Position numbers and translations under genes: made by a program | Part shown: positions 53,934 to 62,504 of the stretch, one piece after another | Layout of the letters: each line of letters begins with the position of its first letter | Numbering within the stretch: the first letter of the stretch is position 1 | The notes under the pieces: generated by a model | What the model was told of the DNA's origin: nothing | Database searches by the model: none | What the model saw: only the letters and a program-made list of their open reading frames with translations | Assembly (NCBI GenBank): GCA_028689615.1 | Contig: JAQVCV010000014.1 | Coordinates: 1 to 64,000, forward strand | Origin: Bacteroidales bacterium | GTDB lineage: Bacteria > Bacteroidota > Bacteroidia > Bacteroidales > TTA-H9 | Length of the DNA stretch: 64,000 nt | Direction of reading: 5' to 3'

Positions 53934-54554
53934 ATGGAAGAAGAATTAAAAAGCATACTGGAACGGATCAGAAGCCTGTCGAACCAAATCTCGATCAGGA
54001 GTTTATCTGTTGACGAACTTTGCATTAAGTTGGGCATCAACCGATCTGTTTTACTCAAATATGCCAGGAACAAAGGAGAACTGGTGGAAATACTTTTGCG
54101 CTACGAAAGGGAGAGTTTTCAGAGCATCTTTCTGGAGAACGATTTCCAGGAGACCAATGCAATTGACATCCTGTTTGTTGTGAGTAAGGAGATCTGCAAA
54201 AGGTTCACGCTTGTATCGCCATCAGTAACTTTTGACCTTAAAAAATACTACCCGGCCATCTACCGCGGCCATGTAGAGCAACGGAGCCGCTACATCTTCG
54301 AGAAAATCAAAATCAATCTCGAAAAAGGGATCAGGCAGGGGATGTACCGCGGCGATTTGAGTGTCGAACTGGTTGCAAGGTTGTATATCAGCAGATTACT
54401 CGACCTTCACAACCCCGAGTTCTTCCCTCCCGAGCAGTTTTCGTTTGCCATGTTGTTTGATGTGATGTTCGAAAACTTCGTCAGATCGGTTGGCACACCT
54501 GATGGAATTGCCTATTTCGAGCAACGGAAAAACGAAACCGTGTTTGAACTATGA
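53934..54554 (+). CDS. TetR-family-like regulator 1
   Basis: This 206-residue protein has an N-terminal HTH ('SVDELCIKLGINRSVLLKYA') followed by 'NKGELVEILL', and an all-helical C-terminal ligand domain. It is a diverged paralogue of the next gene: 'TFDLKKYYPAIYRGHVEQRS', 'IRQGMYRGDLSVELVARLYI' and 'SFAMLFDVMFENFVR' all have counterparts there. The DNA-recognition helix differs from the typical TetR 'TLYxYF' pattern. It overlaps the next gene by 4 bases (ATGA), so the two proteins are probably made together and may form a heterodimer, which is inference. Confidence 0.8.
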   Translation: MEEELKSILERIRSLSNQISIRSLSVDELCIKLGINRSVLLKYARNKGELVEILLRYERESFQSIFLENDFQETNAIDILFVVSKEICKRFTLVSPSVTFDLKKYYPAIYRGHVEQRSRYIFEKIKINLEKGIRQGMYRGDLSVELVARLYISRLLDLHNPEFFPPEQFSFAMLFDVMFENFVRSVGTPDGIAYFEQRKNETVFEL

Positions 54555-55183
54555 AATATACCAACGACGAAAAATATCTTGATATCCTGGTAAGGGTCAA
54601 AGACTTGTTTCTTGAGTTCGGGTTGCGAAGTTTGTCGATGGACGACATCAGCCGCAAGTTGGCCATATCAAAGAAAACGCTCTACCAATACGTGTCGAGC
54701 AAAGAGGATTTGGTCGAAAAAATCTTTGAGCTGTCGCAATTTGAAACCGAGCAGTTTTACAACCAGCCCTGTGGTGAAGGGATGAACGCCATCGACATTC
54801 TTTTGGAGGCATCGAAGTTTGTGAGCCGCGAAATGAAGAAATTCAATCCGGTTATCACATTCGATTTGATGAAATATTATCCCGTTGTTTTTAATAAATT
54901 CCTGGAACTGAAGCGGGAACTGATATACAGAAAAATCAGGGAAAACATCGTTCAAGGGAAAAATGAAGGGATTTATCGCGAGAGCCTCAACCCCGACCTG
55001 ATTGCCAGGCTCTATGTGAACAACCTGGTAGCCATGCACCAGTCGGATTTTCTTTCACGAAACGATGTTTCATTCACCATGGTGTTTGAGGTGATGTTCG
55101 AGAACCACATCAGAGCCATTACCAACCGCAAGGGGCTCGACTACTTTGAAAGCAAAAGAAATTTGCTTGATTTTCAGATATAA
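54551..55183 (+). CDS. TetR/AcrR-family regulator 2
   Basis: This 210-residue protein has a canonical TetR N-terminus: 'KDLFLEFGLRSLSMDDISRK', 'LAISKKTLYQYVSSKEDLVE'. The C-terminal domain is helical and parallels the upstream gene. In Bacteroidota, TetR genes directly before TolC, adaptor and RND pump genes are common and usually control that pump. The outer-membrane gene starts 26 bases later. Confidence 0.9.
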   Translation: MKYTNDEKYLDILVRVKDLFLEFGLRSLSMDDISRKLAISKKTLYQYVSSKEDLVEKIFELSQFETEQFYNQPCGEGMNAIDILLEASKFVSREMKKFNPVITFDLMKYYPVVFNKFLELKRELIYRKIRENIVQGKNEGIYRESLNPDLIARLYVNNLVAMHQSDFLSRNDVSFTMVFEVMFENHIRAITNRKGLDYFESKRNLLDFQI

Positions 55184-55209
55184 AACAAAATTCAGATAGA
55201 TAAATTAAA

Positions 55210-56604
55210 ATGAAAACACAATTTTCGATTTTCACGGGGGGAACCACCATTCTTACGATTTTCCTGTTGATGCTCACCGGCATTCAGGTTGATGCTCAAG
55301 AAAAAAGGTCGTTCTCGCTGGCAGAAGCTCAACGCTATGCCCTCGAAAACAACACCAGCGTGCGAAATGCAGCCCTGGATGTTAAAATTGCTCAAAAGAA
55401 AATTTGGGAGACAACCGCTATAGGTTTGCCCCAGGTTACAGCTAAAGGGCAGTACCAGAATATATTCACTGTGCCAATGGTTAGTTTCGGCCCGTCGTTC
55501 GACCCAACAAAACTTCCCGACGGGGTGAATTTGACCCGCGCCGACATTCTGAGCGCCTACAGCGATGGTGAACCCATTCCCTTGGGCGTGAAAGAGAACA
55601 GCACCCTCGACATCACTGTTTCGCAACTGATTTTCAGCGGAAGTTATATAGTAGGTTTGCAGGCCTCGCGGGTTTATGCCCAGTTGAGCAACCAAACGCT
55701 GGAGAAAACCAAGAATGATGTTTTGGAATCGGTAACCACCACCTATTGCATGATCCTGGTTGGAGAGGAAAGTCGCCGCATTTTGAACGAAAACCTTCAG
55801 ATTGTTGAAAAAACTCTTTACGAGATTAACGAGATGTACGGACAGGGTTTTGTTGAAAAAACCGATGCCGATCAACTCAAAGTTACGGCCAACACCCTTC
55901 GCAACACCCTGAACTCGGTTGAACGAAACATCCAGGTTGCCTACAACCTCATGCAGGTTCAGTTAGGAACCCCCGATTCGGTGAAAATTGCCCTTACCGA
56001 CAGCCTTCCTGCCGTGATAGCAGCACTCAACATCGATCCGCTGGTGGCTGAGCAATTTTTACTCGACAACTCGCCCGAGTATCAACTGCTTGGAACTGCC
56101 GAAGACCTTGCCCGCCTCGACTACAAGCGTGAAAAATGGGAATTTCTGCCCACCGTGGCAGCAGCCTATGTGCGAACCGAAAAGGCCAATGCCCCTGCCT
56201 TCGACTTCTCGCCCAAAGATGTGCTGGCCATACAGGCTACCCTGCCGATTTTCACCAGCGGACAACGCCTGGCAAAACTGAGTCAGAAAAAAATGGCCCT
56301 GGAACAGGCTCGAAACAACCGCGATTATATTGGCGAAAACCTCAGGTTGCAGGCCTCGCAGTCGCGCTTCGATTTGCTGTCGAAAAACGAGTCGTATAAA
56401 AACCAGAAAATGAGCATGGAACTAAGTCGCGAAATCTACGACCGTACTCTTGAAAAATACCGTCAGGGCGTGGCTTCAAGCATGGACCTGATGAACTCCC
56501 AAAACCAGTACCTGCTTTCGCTCTCAAACTATTACCAATCGGTTTTTGACGTGGTACAGGCACAGGCCAAACTTGAAAAATTATTAAACAAAGGAATTAA
56601 ATAA
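55210..56604 (+). CDS. TolC-family outer-membrane efflux protein
   Basis: This 464-residue protein has a signal peptide (about 1-29) and two repeated halves of long helices with TolC-type phrases: 'FSLAEAQRYALENNTSVRNA', 'GLPQVTAKGQYQNIF', 'NEMYGQGFVEKTDADQLKVT', 'AEDLARLDYKREKWEFLPTV', 'ATLPIFTSGQRLAKLSQKKM' and 'YRQGVASSMDLMNSQNQYL'. It forms the outer-membrane exit duct of the RND pump encoded by the next two genes. Confidence 0.93.
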   Translation: MKTQFSIFTGGTTILTIFLLMLTGIQVDAQEKRSFSLAEAQRYALENNTSVRNAALDVKIAQKKIWETTAIGLPQVTAKGQYQNIFTVPMVSFGPSFDPTKLPDGVNLTRADILSAYSDGEPIPLGVKENSTLDITVSQLIFSGSYIVGLQASRVYAQLSNQTLEKTKNDVLESVTTTYCMILVGEESRRILNENLQIVEKTLYEINEMYGQGFVEKTDADQLKVTANTLRNTLNSVERNIQVAYNLMQVQLGTPDSVKIALTDSLPAVIAALNIDPLVAEQFLLDNSPEYQLLGTAEDLARLDYKREKWEFLPTVAAAYVRTEKANAPAFDFSPKDVLAIQATLPIFTSGQRLAKLSQKKMALEQARNNRDYIGENLRLQASQSRFDLLSKNESYKNQKMSMELSREIYDRTLEKYRQGVASSMDLMNSQNQYLLSLSNYYQSVFDVVQAQAKLEKLLNKGIK

Positions 56605-56624
56605 CCCGATTATCAGATAATAAA

Positions 56625-57740
56625 ATGAAACGAAATCTTATTTACATCGCTCTTTTAGTCATTGTGGCTGCTTGCAGTGGCACCGATAAAAAAGCCCAGC
56701 TCGAGAAACTGATTGCCCAGCGCGACGCTCTTAACACCCAGATTGAGCAACTGGAATCGGAACTCAACATCAACCCCGACTCAGCCAAAACCAAGCTGAT
56801 CGACGTGAGGGTAACAGAAGTGGTGCCCCAGACATTCAAGCACTACATTGAAATACAGGGTAAAGTGGACGGCGAAGACAACATTTCGGTGAGCTCGCAA
56901 GCCCCTGGGCAGGTGACTGCCATTCATGTGAAGGAAGGCGACGCTGTTCGCAAAGGACAGGTTTTGGTTGATCTCGATGTCAAAGTACTTCGTCAATCGC
57001 TTGAGCAGGTTAAAACGCAATACGAGTTTGCAAAAACCGTGTTCGAGAAGCAAAAGTACCTTTGGGAAAAGAAAATTGGTTCCGAAATCCAATACCTTCA
57101 GGCCAAGAACAACAAAGAGGCTCTGGAACAAAACATTGCCACACTTAAAGATCAAATTGAGATGTCGCGCATTGTAGCCCCTATCAGCGGCACCATCGAG
57201 GAGTTGCCCATGAAGGTAGGTCAAATGATTTCGCCGGGCACTCCAGGTTCGGCAATTCGCATCGTCAACATGTCGCGAGCCAAAATCGTGGCCGATCTGG
57301 GTGAATCCTACGCGGCTAAAGTAAGGGTTGGCAACGAAACCCATATTTCGTTCCCCGATTTCAACGAAGAGATAGTGACCAAACTATCATTCTCAAGCAA
57401 ATACATCGATCCCACAAACCGCACGTTTAAAGCCGAGTGCTGGATCGACAACAACAAGTATGAGCTTCGTGCCAACATGATTGCCACAATGAAAATCAAC
57501 GACTATACTTCCGATTCAGCCCTGGTAGTGCCTGTCAACATTATCCAAAAATCGCTGGAAGGTGATTTCATCTGGATTGCGAAAACAGTCAACAGCGAGG
57601 CTGTGGCCGAACGCAGAAACATTCGTCAGGGAAGAGCCTACAACGGCCTGGTAGAAATTACTTCAGGACTCACCCCCGGCGACCGCGTTGTTTCAACCGG
57701 CTATCAGGGGTTGAAAGATGGCGATCGCCTGAAATACTAA
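56625..57740 (+). CDS. RND efflux periplasmic adaptor (HlyD/MFP family), lipoprotein
   Basis: This 371-residue protein has a signal with lipobox 'IVAACSG', a short coiled coil ('KLIAQRDALNTQIEQLESEL'), a lipoyl-like domain ('ISVSSQAPGQVTAIHVKEGD', 'VRKGQVLVDLD'), a helical hairpin (about 125-190), 'ISGTIEELPMKVGQMISPGT', and a membrane-proximal domain ending 'LTPGDRVVSTGYQGLKDGDR'. It links the inner-membrane pump to the TolC duct. It starts 20 bases after the TolC-like gene. Confidence 0.93.
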   Translation: MKRNLIYIALLVIVAACSGTDKKAQLEKLIAQRDALNTQIEQLESELNINPDSAKTKLIDVRVTEVVPQTFKHYIEIQGKVDGEDNISVSSQAPGQVTAIHVKEGDAVRKGQVLVDLDVKVLRQSLEQVKTQYEFAKTVFEKQKYLWEKKIGSEIQYLQAKNNKEALEQNIATLKDQIEMSRIVAPISGTIEELPMKVGQMISPGTPGSAIRIVNMSRAKIVADLGESYAAKVRVGNETHISFPDFNEEIVTKLSFSSKYIDPTNRTFKAECWIDNNKYELRANMIATMKINDYTSDSALVVPVNIIQKSLEGDFIWIAKTVNSEAVAERRNIRQGRAYNGLVEITSGLTPGDRVVSTGYQGLKDGDRLKY

Positions 57741-57759
57741 TTGTTTTAAAAAACCTATC

Positions 57760-60700
57760 ATGGCACAAAAAAACAAATTCAAAGAATTCTTTGCCACAAG
57801 CTGGGCAATAGATAATAAAACCAGCATTTATGTATTGGCCTTGTTTATCTCGCTGGTGGGTTATATCAACTATGTGACCATTCCAAAGGAGCAGTTTCCA
57901 GAAGTGGTAATCCCCTACATCATGGTGAATACCCCTTACCCCGGAACCTCGCCCGAGGACATGGAAAACCTGGTGACCCGCCCCATCGAGAAACAGCTCA
58001 AAAGCATCTCGGATGTAAAAAAAATCTCCAGCACCTCGGTGCAGGACTTCTCTACCATTGTGGTTGAGTTTACTACCGATATCGATCTGGCAGAAGCCAA
58101 ACAGCGCGTTCGCGATGCCGTTGACAAATCGAAACCCGATCTGCCAAACGACTTACCCGACCAACCGCAGATTGCCGACATCAACCTGGCTGAGTTTCCA
58201 ATCATGTTTATCAACATCTCGGGCAACTACGACCTCGAACGGTTGAAAAAATATGCCGAAAAAGCTCAGGACCGGATTGAATCGCTCAAAGAGATCACAC
58301 GCGTTGATATTGTGGGCGCGTTGGAACGCGAAATCCAAATCGATGCCGATATGTTCAAGATGCAGGCTGCCAGTGTTACCTTCGGCAACATCGAGCAAGC
58401 TGTGGCTGCCGAGAACCTCACCATTTCGGGTGGCAGCGTACCTCAGTATGGCATGAAACGCAATGTTCGCGTAAGGGGTCAGTTTATTACCGCCAAAGAA
58501 ATTGAAAATCTGATTGTTCACTCTTCAAGTGGCGCCATTGTTTTCCTGAAAGACATTGCTACTGTTACCGATAGCTTTAAGGAAAAAGAAAGCTACTCCA
58601 GGGTAAACGGACAAAACGTTATCACCCTGAATATCATCAAAAAATCGGGCGAAAACCTGATTGATGCTTCCGATAAAATCAAGAAAATTTTTGACGAAGA
58701 ATTGATTGGAAAGGCCTTCCCCAACGATCTGAGCATTACCATAACCGGCGATCAGTCGCGCTACACCCGCAACACGCTCGAAGAACTCAACAACACCATC
58801 ATCATCGGGTTTATCCTGGTAACCATCGTGTTGATGTTCTTCATGGGATTTGCCAACGCCTTCTTCGTTGGATTGGCCGTGCCGCTGTCGATGGCTGTTG
58901 CTTATCTGGTAATACCCGGTTTGGGTTTCTCGATGAACATGATCGTGATGTTCGGTTTTATCTTTGCCCTGGGCATTGTGGTTGACGATGCCATTGTGGT
59001 TATCGAAAATACCCACCGCATCCACCGCCACCAACCCGACATTAAACTGGCTGCCAAACAGGCCGCCGGCGAAGTTTTCCTGCCCATCCTTTCGGGAACA
59101 CTCACAACGCTGGCACCTTTCGTGCCACTGGCTTTCTGGCCTGGCATCGTGGGTGAATTCATGTACTACATGCCTGTTACCCTCATCCTTTCGCTCTTTG
59201 CCTCGCTCTTCGTGGCTTATGTTATCAATCCGGTATTTGCCGTATCGTTTATGAAACACGAGTACGATGTGGAGCGACCCGACCATGCCAAGGGCGTGAA
59301 CCGCAAAATGTTGATTTGGGGCGGCATTTTGGCTGCTGTTGCCTTGATGAGTTACGTGGGTGGCGCCACCACACTGGGCAACACCGCGGTGATTGTTACA
59401 GTTGTGGTAGCCTTCTTCCGACTGGCCGTGGCTCCTGTTATTCATGCTTTCCAACACCGCACATGGCCCTGGATCATGAATTTATACGAACATCAGGTGC
59501 GGTATTTCATCAGTGGTCGCAAACCCTATTACATGCTCGTGGGTATGATCGCGCTCTTTTTCCTCACCTTTGTGCTGGTGGGAATGAAAGGGCCGAGGGT
59601 GCTCTTCTTCCCCGACAACGAACCTAACAGTGTGTTTGTTTACATAAAAATGCCCGAGGGAACCCATCAGATTGTAACCGATAGCGTTACCCGCATGGTT
59701 GAACAACGTGTTGCGAAGGTTTTTGGTCAGAACAACCCCGACGTAGAATCGGTGATTGCCAACGTCACAATCGGGGCTGGAGAAGAGGAGAGCTTCAGCC
59801 AGGCAAATGCCTTCAACCGCGGTAAAGTTACCGTCAACTTTGTGGAGCACAAATACAGATCGACGGGGGTGAGCACGCAGGAGTACCTGAACCGCATTCG
59901 CGAAGCTGTAAAGGGAATTCCGGGTGCCGAGATCACCGTAGATAAGAACAAGATGGGTCCCCCAACCGGTAAGCCTGTCAACATCGAGATCAGCAGCGAG
60001 AACCTTGATCACCTGATTGAAGATGCCATCAGGTTCCAGGCTTTCCTCGACTCTGTTCAGGTGCCTGGTATTGAGGAGTTGAAAAGCGATTTCGAGATAT
60101 CCAAACCCGAGATCTTTATCGAGATTGACCGCGAACGTGCTATGCGCGAAGGGATCTCAACAGGCCAGATTGGCATGGAAATCCGTACCGCCATTTTCGG
60201 CAAAGAGGTGTCCAAGTTCAAGGAAGATGAAGATGAATACCCCATTCAGCTTCGCTATTCGAAGAATGTTCGCGAGAATATCAACAACCTGATGAATCTG
60301 AGGATCACTTACCGCGACATGAATTCAGGAATGTTGCGCTCGATCCCTCTTTCAACCGTGGCCCATGTGAAATACGGCGACAGTTACGGTGGCATCAACC
60401 GCAAGGACCTCAAGCGTGTTATCACCCTCTATTCCAATGTTCTGAATGGCTATACCGCCAATGAGATTGTGGCAAAGGTAACCAAACTTGCTGCCAATTT
60501 CCCTGTTCACGAGGGTGTAACCATCGCCCTCACGGGTGAGCAGGAAGACCAGGCCGAGACCTCCATGTTCCTGATGAAAGCCATGCTCATTGCCGTGATG
60601 ATGATCTTCTTCATTCTCATCACCCAGTTCAACTCCATCAGCAAGACCATTATCATCCTCAGCGAGGTGCTCTTCAGCATCATCGGGGTGTTGCTGGGTG

Positions 60701-61158
60701 TGGTGATCTTCGATATGGATATCGTGATTCTGATGACCGGGTTGGGAATCGTGGCGCTGGCTGGTATCGTGGTTCGCAACGGTATATTGATTGTGGAATT
60801 TGCCGATGTGCTTAAGGCTCGCGGAATGAAAACCAAAGCAGCCATTGTTGAAGCCGGGAAAACACGTACTACCCCTGTTATTCTTACTGCCACTGCAACT
60901 ATGCTGGGACTGGTTCCGTTGGCTGTAGGCATGAACATCAACTTCGTAACGCTCTTCACCAGTTTTGATCCTCAAATCCATTTTGGTGGCGATAACGTTG
61001 CATTCTGGGGCCCTCTGGCCTGGACCATCATTTTCGGGTTAAGTTTTGCTACTTTCCTCACCCTTATCTTCGTGCCGGCCATGTACCTCATTGCCCACAC
61101 CTTCAAAATCTGGGTGACACGCAAAGCCCCGCGACTATTAAGTTTTCGCCGCAAATAA
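57760..61158 (+). CDS. RND multidrug-type efflux permease (AcrB/HAE1-like)
   Basis: This 1132-residue protein has the RND layout: one N-terminal membrane segment, a periplasmic loop ('NTPYPGTSPEDMENLVTRPI', 'VDIVGALEREIQIDADMFKM'), a group of membrane segments with 'GFIFALGIVVDDAIVVIENT' (the paired Asp residues used in proton transfer), a second loop, and a second membrane group ('GLGIVALAGIVVRNGILIVE'). It exceeds the usual 1,030-1,050 residues, mainly through an insert between membrane segments near 500-590. The substrate cannot be told from sequence. It is the last gene of the efflux operon. Confidence 0.94.
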   Translation: MAQKNKFKEFFATSWAIDNKTSIYVLALFISLVGYINYVTIPKEQFPEVVIPYIMVNTPYPGTSPEDMENLVTRPIEKQLKSISDVKKISSTSVQDFSTIVVEFTTDIDLAEAKQRVRDAVDKSKPDLPNDLPDQPQIADINLAEFPIMFINISGNYDLERLKKYAEKAQDRIESLKEITRVDIVGALEREIQIDADMFKMQAASVTFGNIEQAVAAENLTISGGSVPQYGMKRNVRVRGQFITAKEIENLIVHSSSGAIVFLKDIATVTDSFKEKESYSRVNGQNVITLNIIKKSGENLIDASDKIKKIFDEELIGKAFPNDLSITITGDQSRYTRNTLEELNNTIIIGFILVTIVLMFFMGFANAFFVGLAVPLSMAVAYLVIPGLGFSMNMIVMFGFIFALGIVVDDAIVVIENTHRIHRHQPDIKLAAKQAAGEVFLPILSGTLTTLAPFVPLAFWPGIVGEFMYYMPVTLILSLFASLFVAYVINPVFAVSFMKHEYDVERPDHAKGVNRKMLIWGGILAAVALMSYVGGATTLGNTAVIVTVVVAFFRLAVAPVIHAFQHRTWPWIMNLYEHQVRYFISGRKPYYMLVGMIALFFLTFVLVGMKGPRVLFFPDNEPNSVFVYIKMPEGTHQIVTDSVTRMVEQRVAKVFGQNNPDVESVIANVTIGAGEEESFSQANAFNRGKVTVNFVEHKYRSTGVSTQEYLNRIREAVKGIPGAEITVDKNKMGPPTGKPVNIEISSENLDHLIEDAIRFQAFLDSVQVPGIEELKSDFEISKPEIFIEIDRERAMREGISTGQIGMEIRTAIFGKEVSKFKEDEDEYPIQLRYSKNVRENINNLMNLRITYRDMNSGMLRSIPLSTVAHVKYGDSYGGINRKDLKRVITLYSNVLNGYTANEIVAKVTKLAANFPVHEGVTIALTGEQEDQAETSMFLMKAMLIAVMMIFFILITQFNSISKTIIILSEVLFSIIGVLLGVVIFDMDIVILMTGLGIVALAGIVVRNGILIVEFADVLKARGMKTKAAIVEAGKTRTTPVILTATATMLGLVPLAVGMNINFVTLFTSFDPQIHFGGDNVAFWGPLAWTIIFGLSFATFLTLIFVPAMYLIAHTFKIWVTRKAPRLLSFRRK

Positions 61159-61187
61159 TGGTTGCAGTGAATAAAATATTAAGGAAC

Positions 61188-61207
61188 AACTGACGAAGTC
61201 AGTTTTT
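61188..61207 (+). terminator. Rho-independent terminator after the efflux operon
   Basis: AACTGAC (61188-61194), loop GAA, and GTCAGTT (61198-61204), running into a T run to 61207. It lies 30 bases after the RND stop codon. Confidence 0.85.
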
Positions 61208-61231
61208 GGTTACATTTAAACTTTGCTACGT

Positions 61232-61273
61232 GCCGGGACTCCTCTGGGAAGAGACAGTCCCGGCTTTTATTTT
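61232..61273. terminator. Second strong hairpin with T-rich tail between convergent genes
   Basis: GCCGGGACT (61232-61240) pairs perfectly with AGTCCCGGC (61256-61264) around a 15-base loop, followed by TTTTATTTT. It can back up termination from the efflux operon. The M20 gene converges 38 bases later. Confidence 0.75.
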
Positions 61274-61310
61274 GTTCAGCGGGTTTTCACTTTACTCAAT
61301 CCCGAACTCT

Positions 61311-62504
61311 TTAGCTCATCAGTTTGTTCACGGCGAGCCAGGCCATCAAACCCGGGCCTGCAATCAGGCTCGATTCGTCGGCATCGAAGCGGCTGTTGTG
61401 CAAACCGTGTACAATGCCTCGTGCTTCGTTGCGCACACCAAGCCTGTAAAAACATCCGGGGATTTTTTGCGCATAATAGGCAAAATCTTCGGCAGTCATT
61501 CTCATCTCCAGATCCACCACTTTGTCGGCTCCCAGAAACTCTTTGGCCCATTGTTGAGCCTGATGGGTAAGCTCAGGGTGGTTCACCAGAAACGGGTATC
61601 CTTTGTCGATAAACACTTCGCATTTGCCGCCCATGGCTTCAGCTGTCCCTGTGGCTATTCGCCCGATCAGGTGATGCGCCTCGGCGCGCCACTCCTCGTT
61701 GAAGGTTCTTACAGTGCCTTCAAGCCGGGCTTCGGCGGGGATGATGTTGGTGCGGCCGTTGGCTGTAAACTTTCCAAATGAAATTACCGTGGGCATCGTG
61801 GGCGACGCGTTTCGGCTCACGATCTGCTGCAAAGCCACCACGATGTGAGAAGCGATGAGCACCGGATCGATGTTTTTATCGGGCGTGGCCCCGTGGCCGC
61901 CACGACCTTTCACGGTGAGGTAAATCTCGTCGGTTGAGGCCATGTATTTTCCAGGCTTAAAACCAACCATCCCGGCGTCGAGGTCGGGCAAAACGTGTTG
62001 CCCAAAGATGGCCTCAGGAGCAGGGTTGGCAAGCACTCCCTCGTTGATCATCAGCGAAGCACCCCCGGGGTACTGCTCTTCGGAGGGCTGAAAAAACAGC
62101 TTGATGGTGCCGCCAAAGTGGTCGCGAAGCTGCTGAAGGATGGCGGCTGCACCAAGCAGCGACGCGGTGTGCACATCGTGACCACAGGCATGCATCACGC
62201 CGGGGTTGAGCGATTTGTACGGAACATCGTTCTCTTCGGTGATGGGGAGGGCATCCATATCGGCACGGAGGGCTATCACCCTGTTTGACACTTTCCGTCC
62301 TGTGATTAGGGCCACGATGCCTGTTCCTGCAATTCCCGTTCTGAAAGGAATTCCCAATTCGGTGAGGTGCTGCGCCACGAAAGCAGCTGTTTGGTGCTCT
62401 TTGGTGGAGAGTTCAGGGTGCTGGTGGAGGTGGCGGCGCCAGGCAACGGTTTCATGGTGGCTCTGGATGGCCAGCCTGCTGATCAGGTCTTTCAGATGTT
62501 TCAT
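61311..62504 (-). CDS. M20-family amidohydrolase (N-acyl amino acid or hippurate hydrolase type)
   Basis: This 397-residue protein has the M20D motifs: 'WRRHLHQHPELSTKE', 'RADMDALPITEENDVPYKS', the metal-binding 'MHACGHDVHTASLLGAA', 'FFQPSEEQYPGGASLMI', 'GRGGHGATPDKNIDP' and 'MTAEDFAYYAQKIPG'. It is expected to hydrolyse amide bonds of N-acylated amino acids in the cytoplasm, using two metal ions. The true substrate is unknown. Its ATG directly abuts the stop codon of the ABC gene (TAG at 62507-62505, ATG at 62504), so translation is probably coupled. Confidence 0.93.
   Translation of the reverse strand: MKHLKDLISRLAIQSHHETVAWRRHLHQHPELSTKEHQTAAFVAQHLTELGIPFRTGIAGTGIVALITGRKVSNRVIALRADMDALPITEENDVPYKSLNPGVMHACGHDVHTASLLGAAAILQQLRDHFGGTIKLFFQPSEEQYPGGASLMINEGVLANPAPEAIFGQHVLPDLDAGMVGFKPGKYMASTDEIYLTVKGRGGHGATPDKNIDPVLIASHIVVALQQIVSRNASPTMPTVISFGKFTANGRTNIIPAEARLEGTVRTFNEEWRAEAHHLIGRIATGTAEAMGGKCEVFIDKGYPFLVNHPELTHQAQQWAKEFLGADKVVDLEMRMTAEDFAYYAQKIPGCFYRLGVRNEARGIVHGLHNSRFDADESSLIAGPGLMAWLAVNKLMS

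Noticed and set aside
58525-59457. A 310-codon minus-strand frame inside the RND permease gene
   Set aside because: Very His/Asn/Gly-rich composition typical of the reverse strand of membrane-protein genes; no family match.
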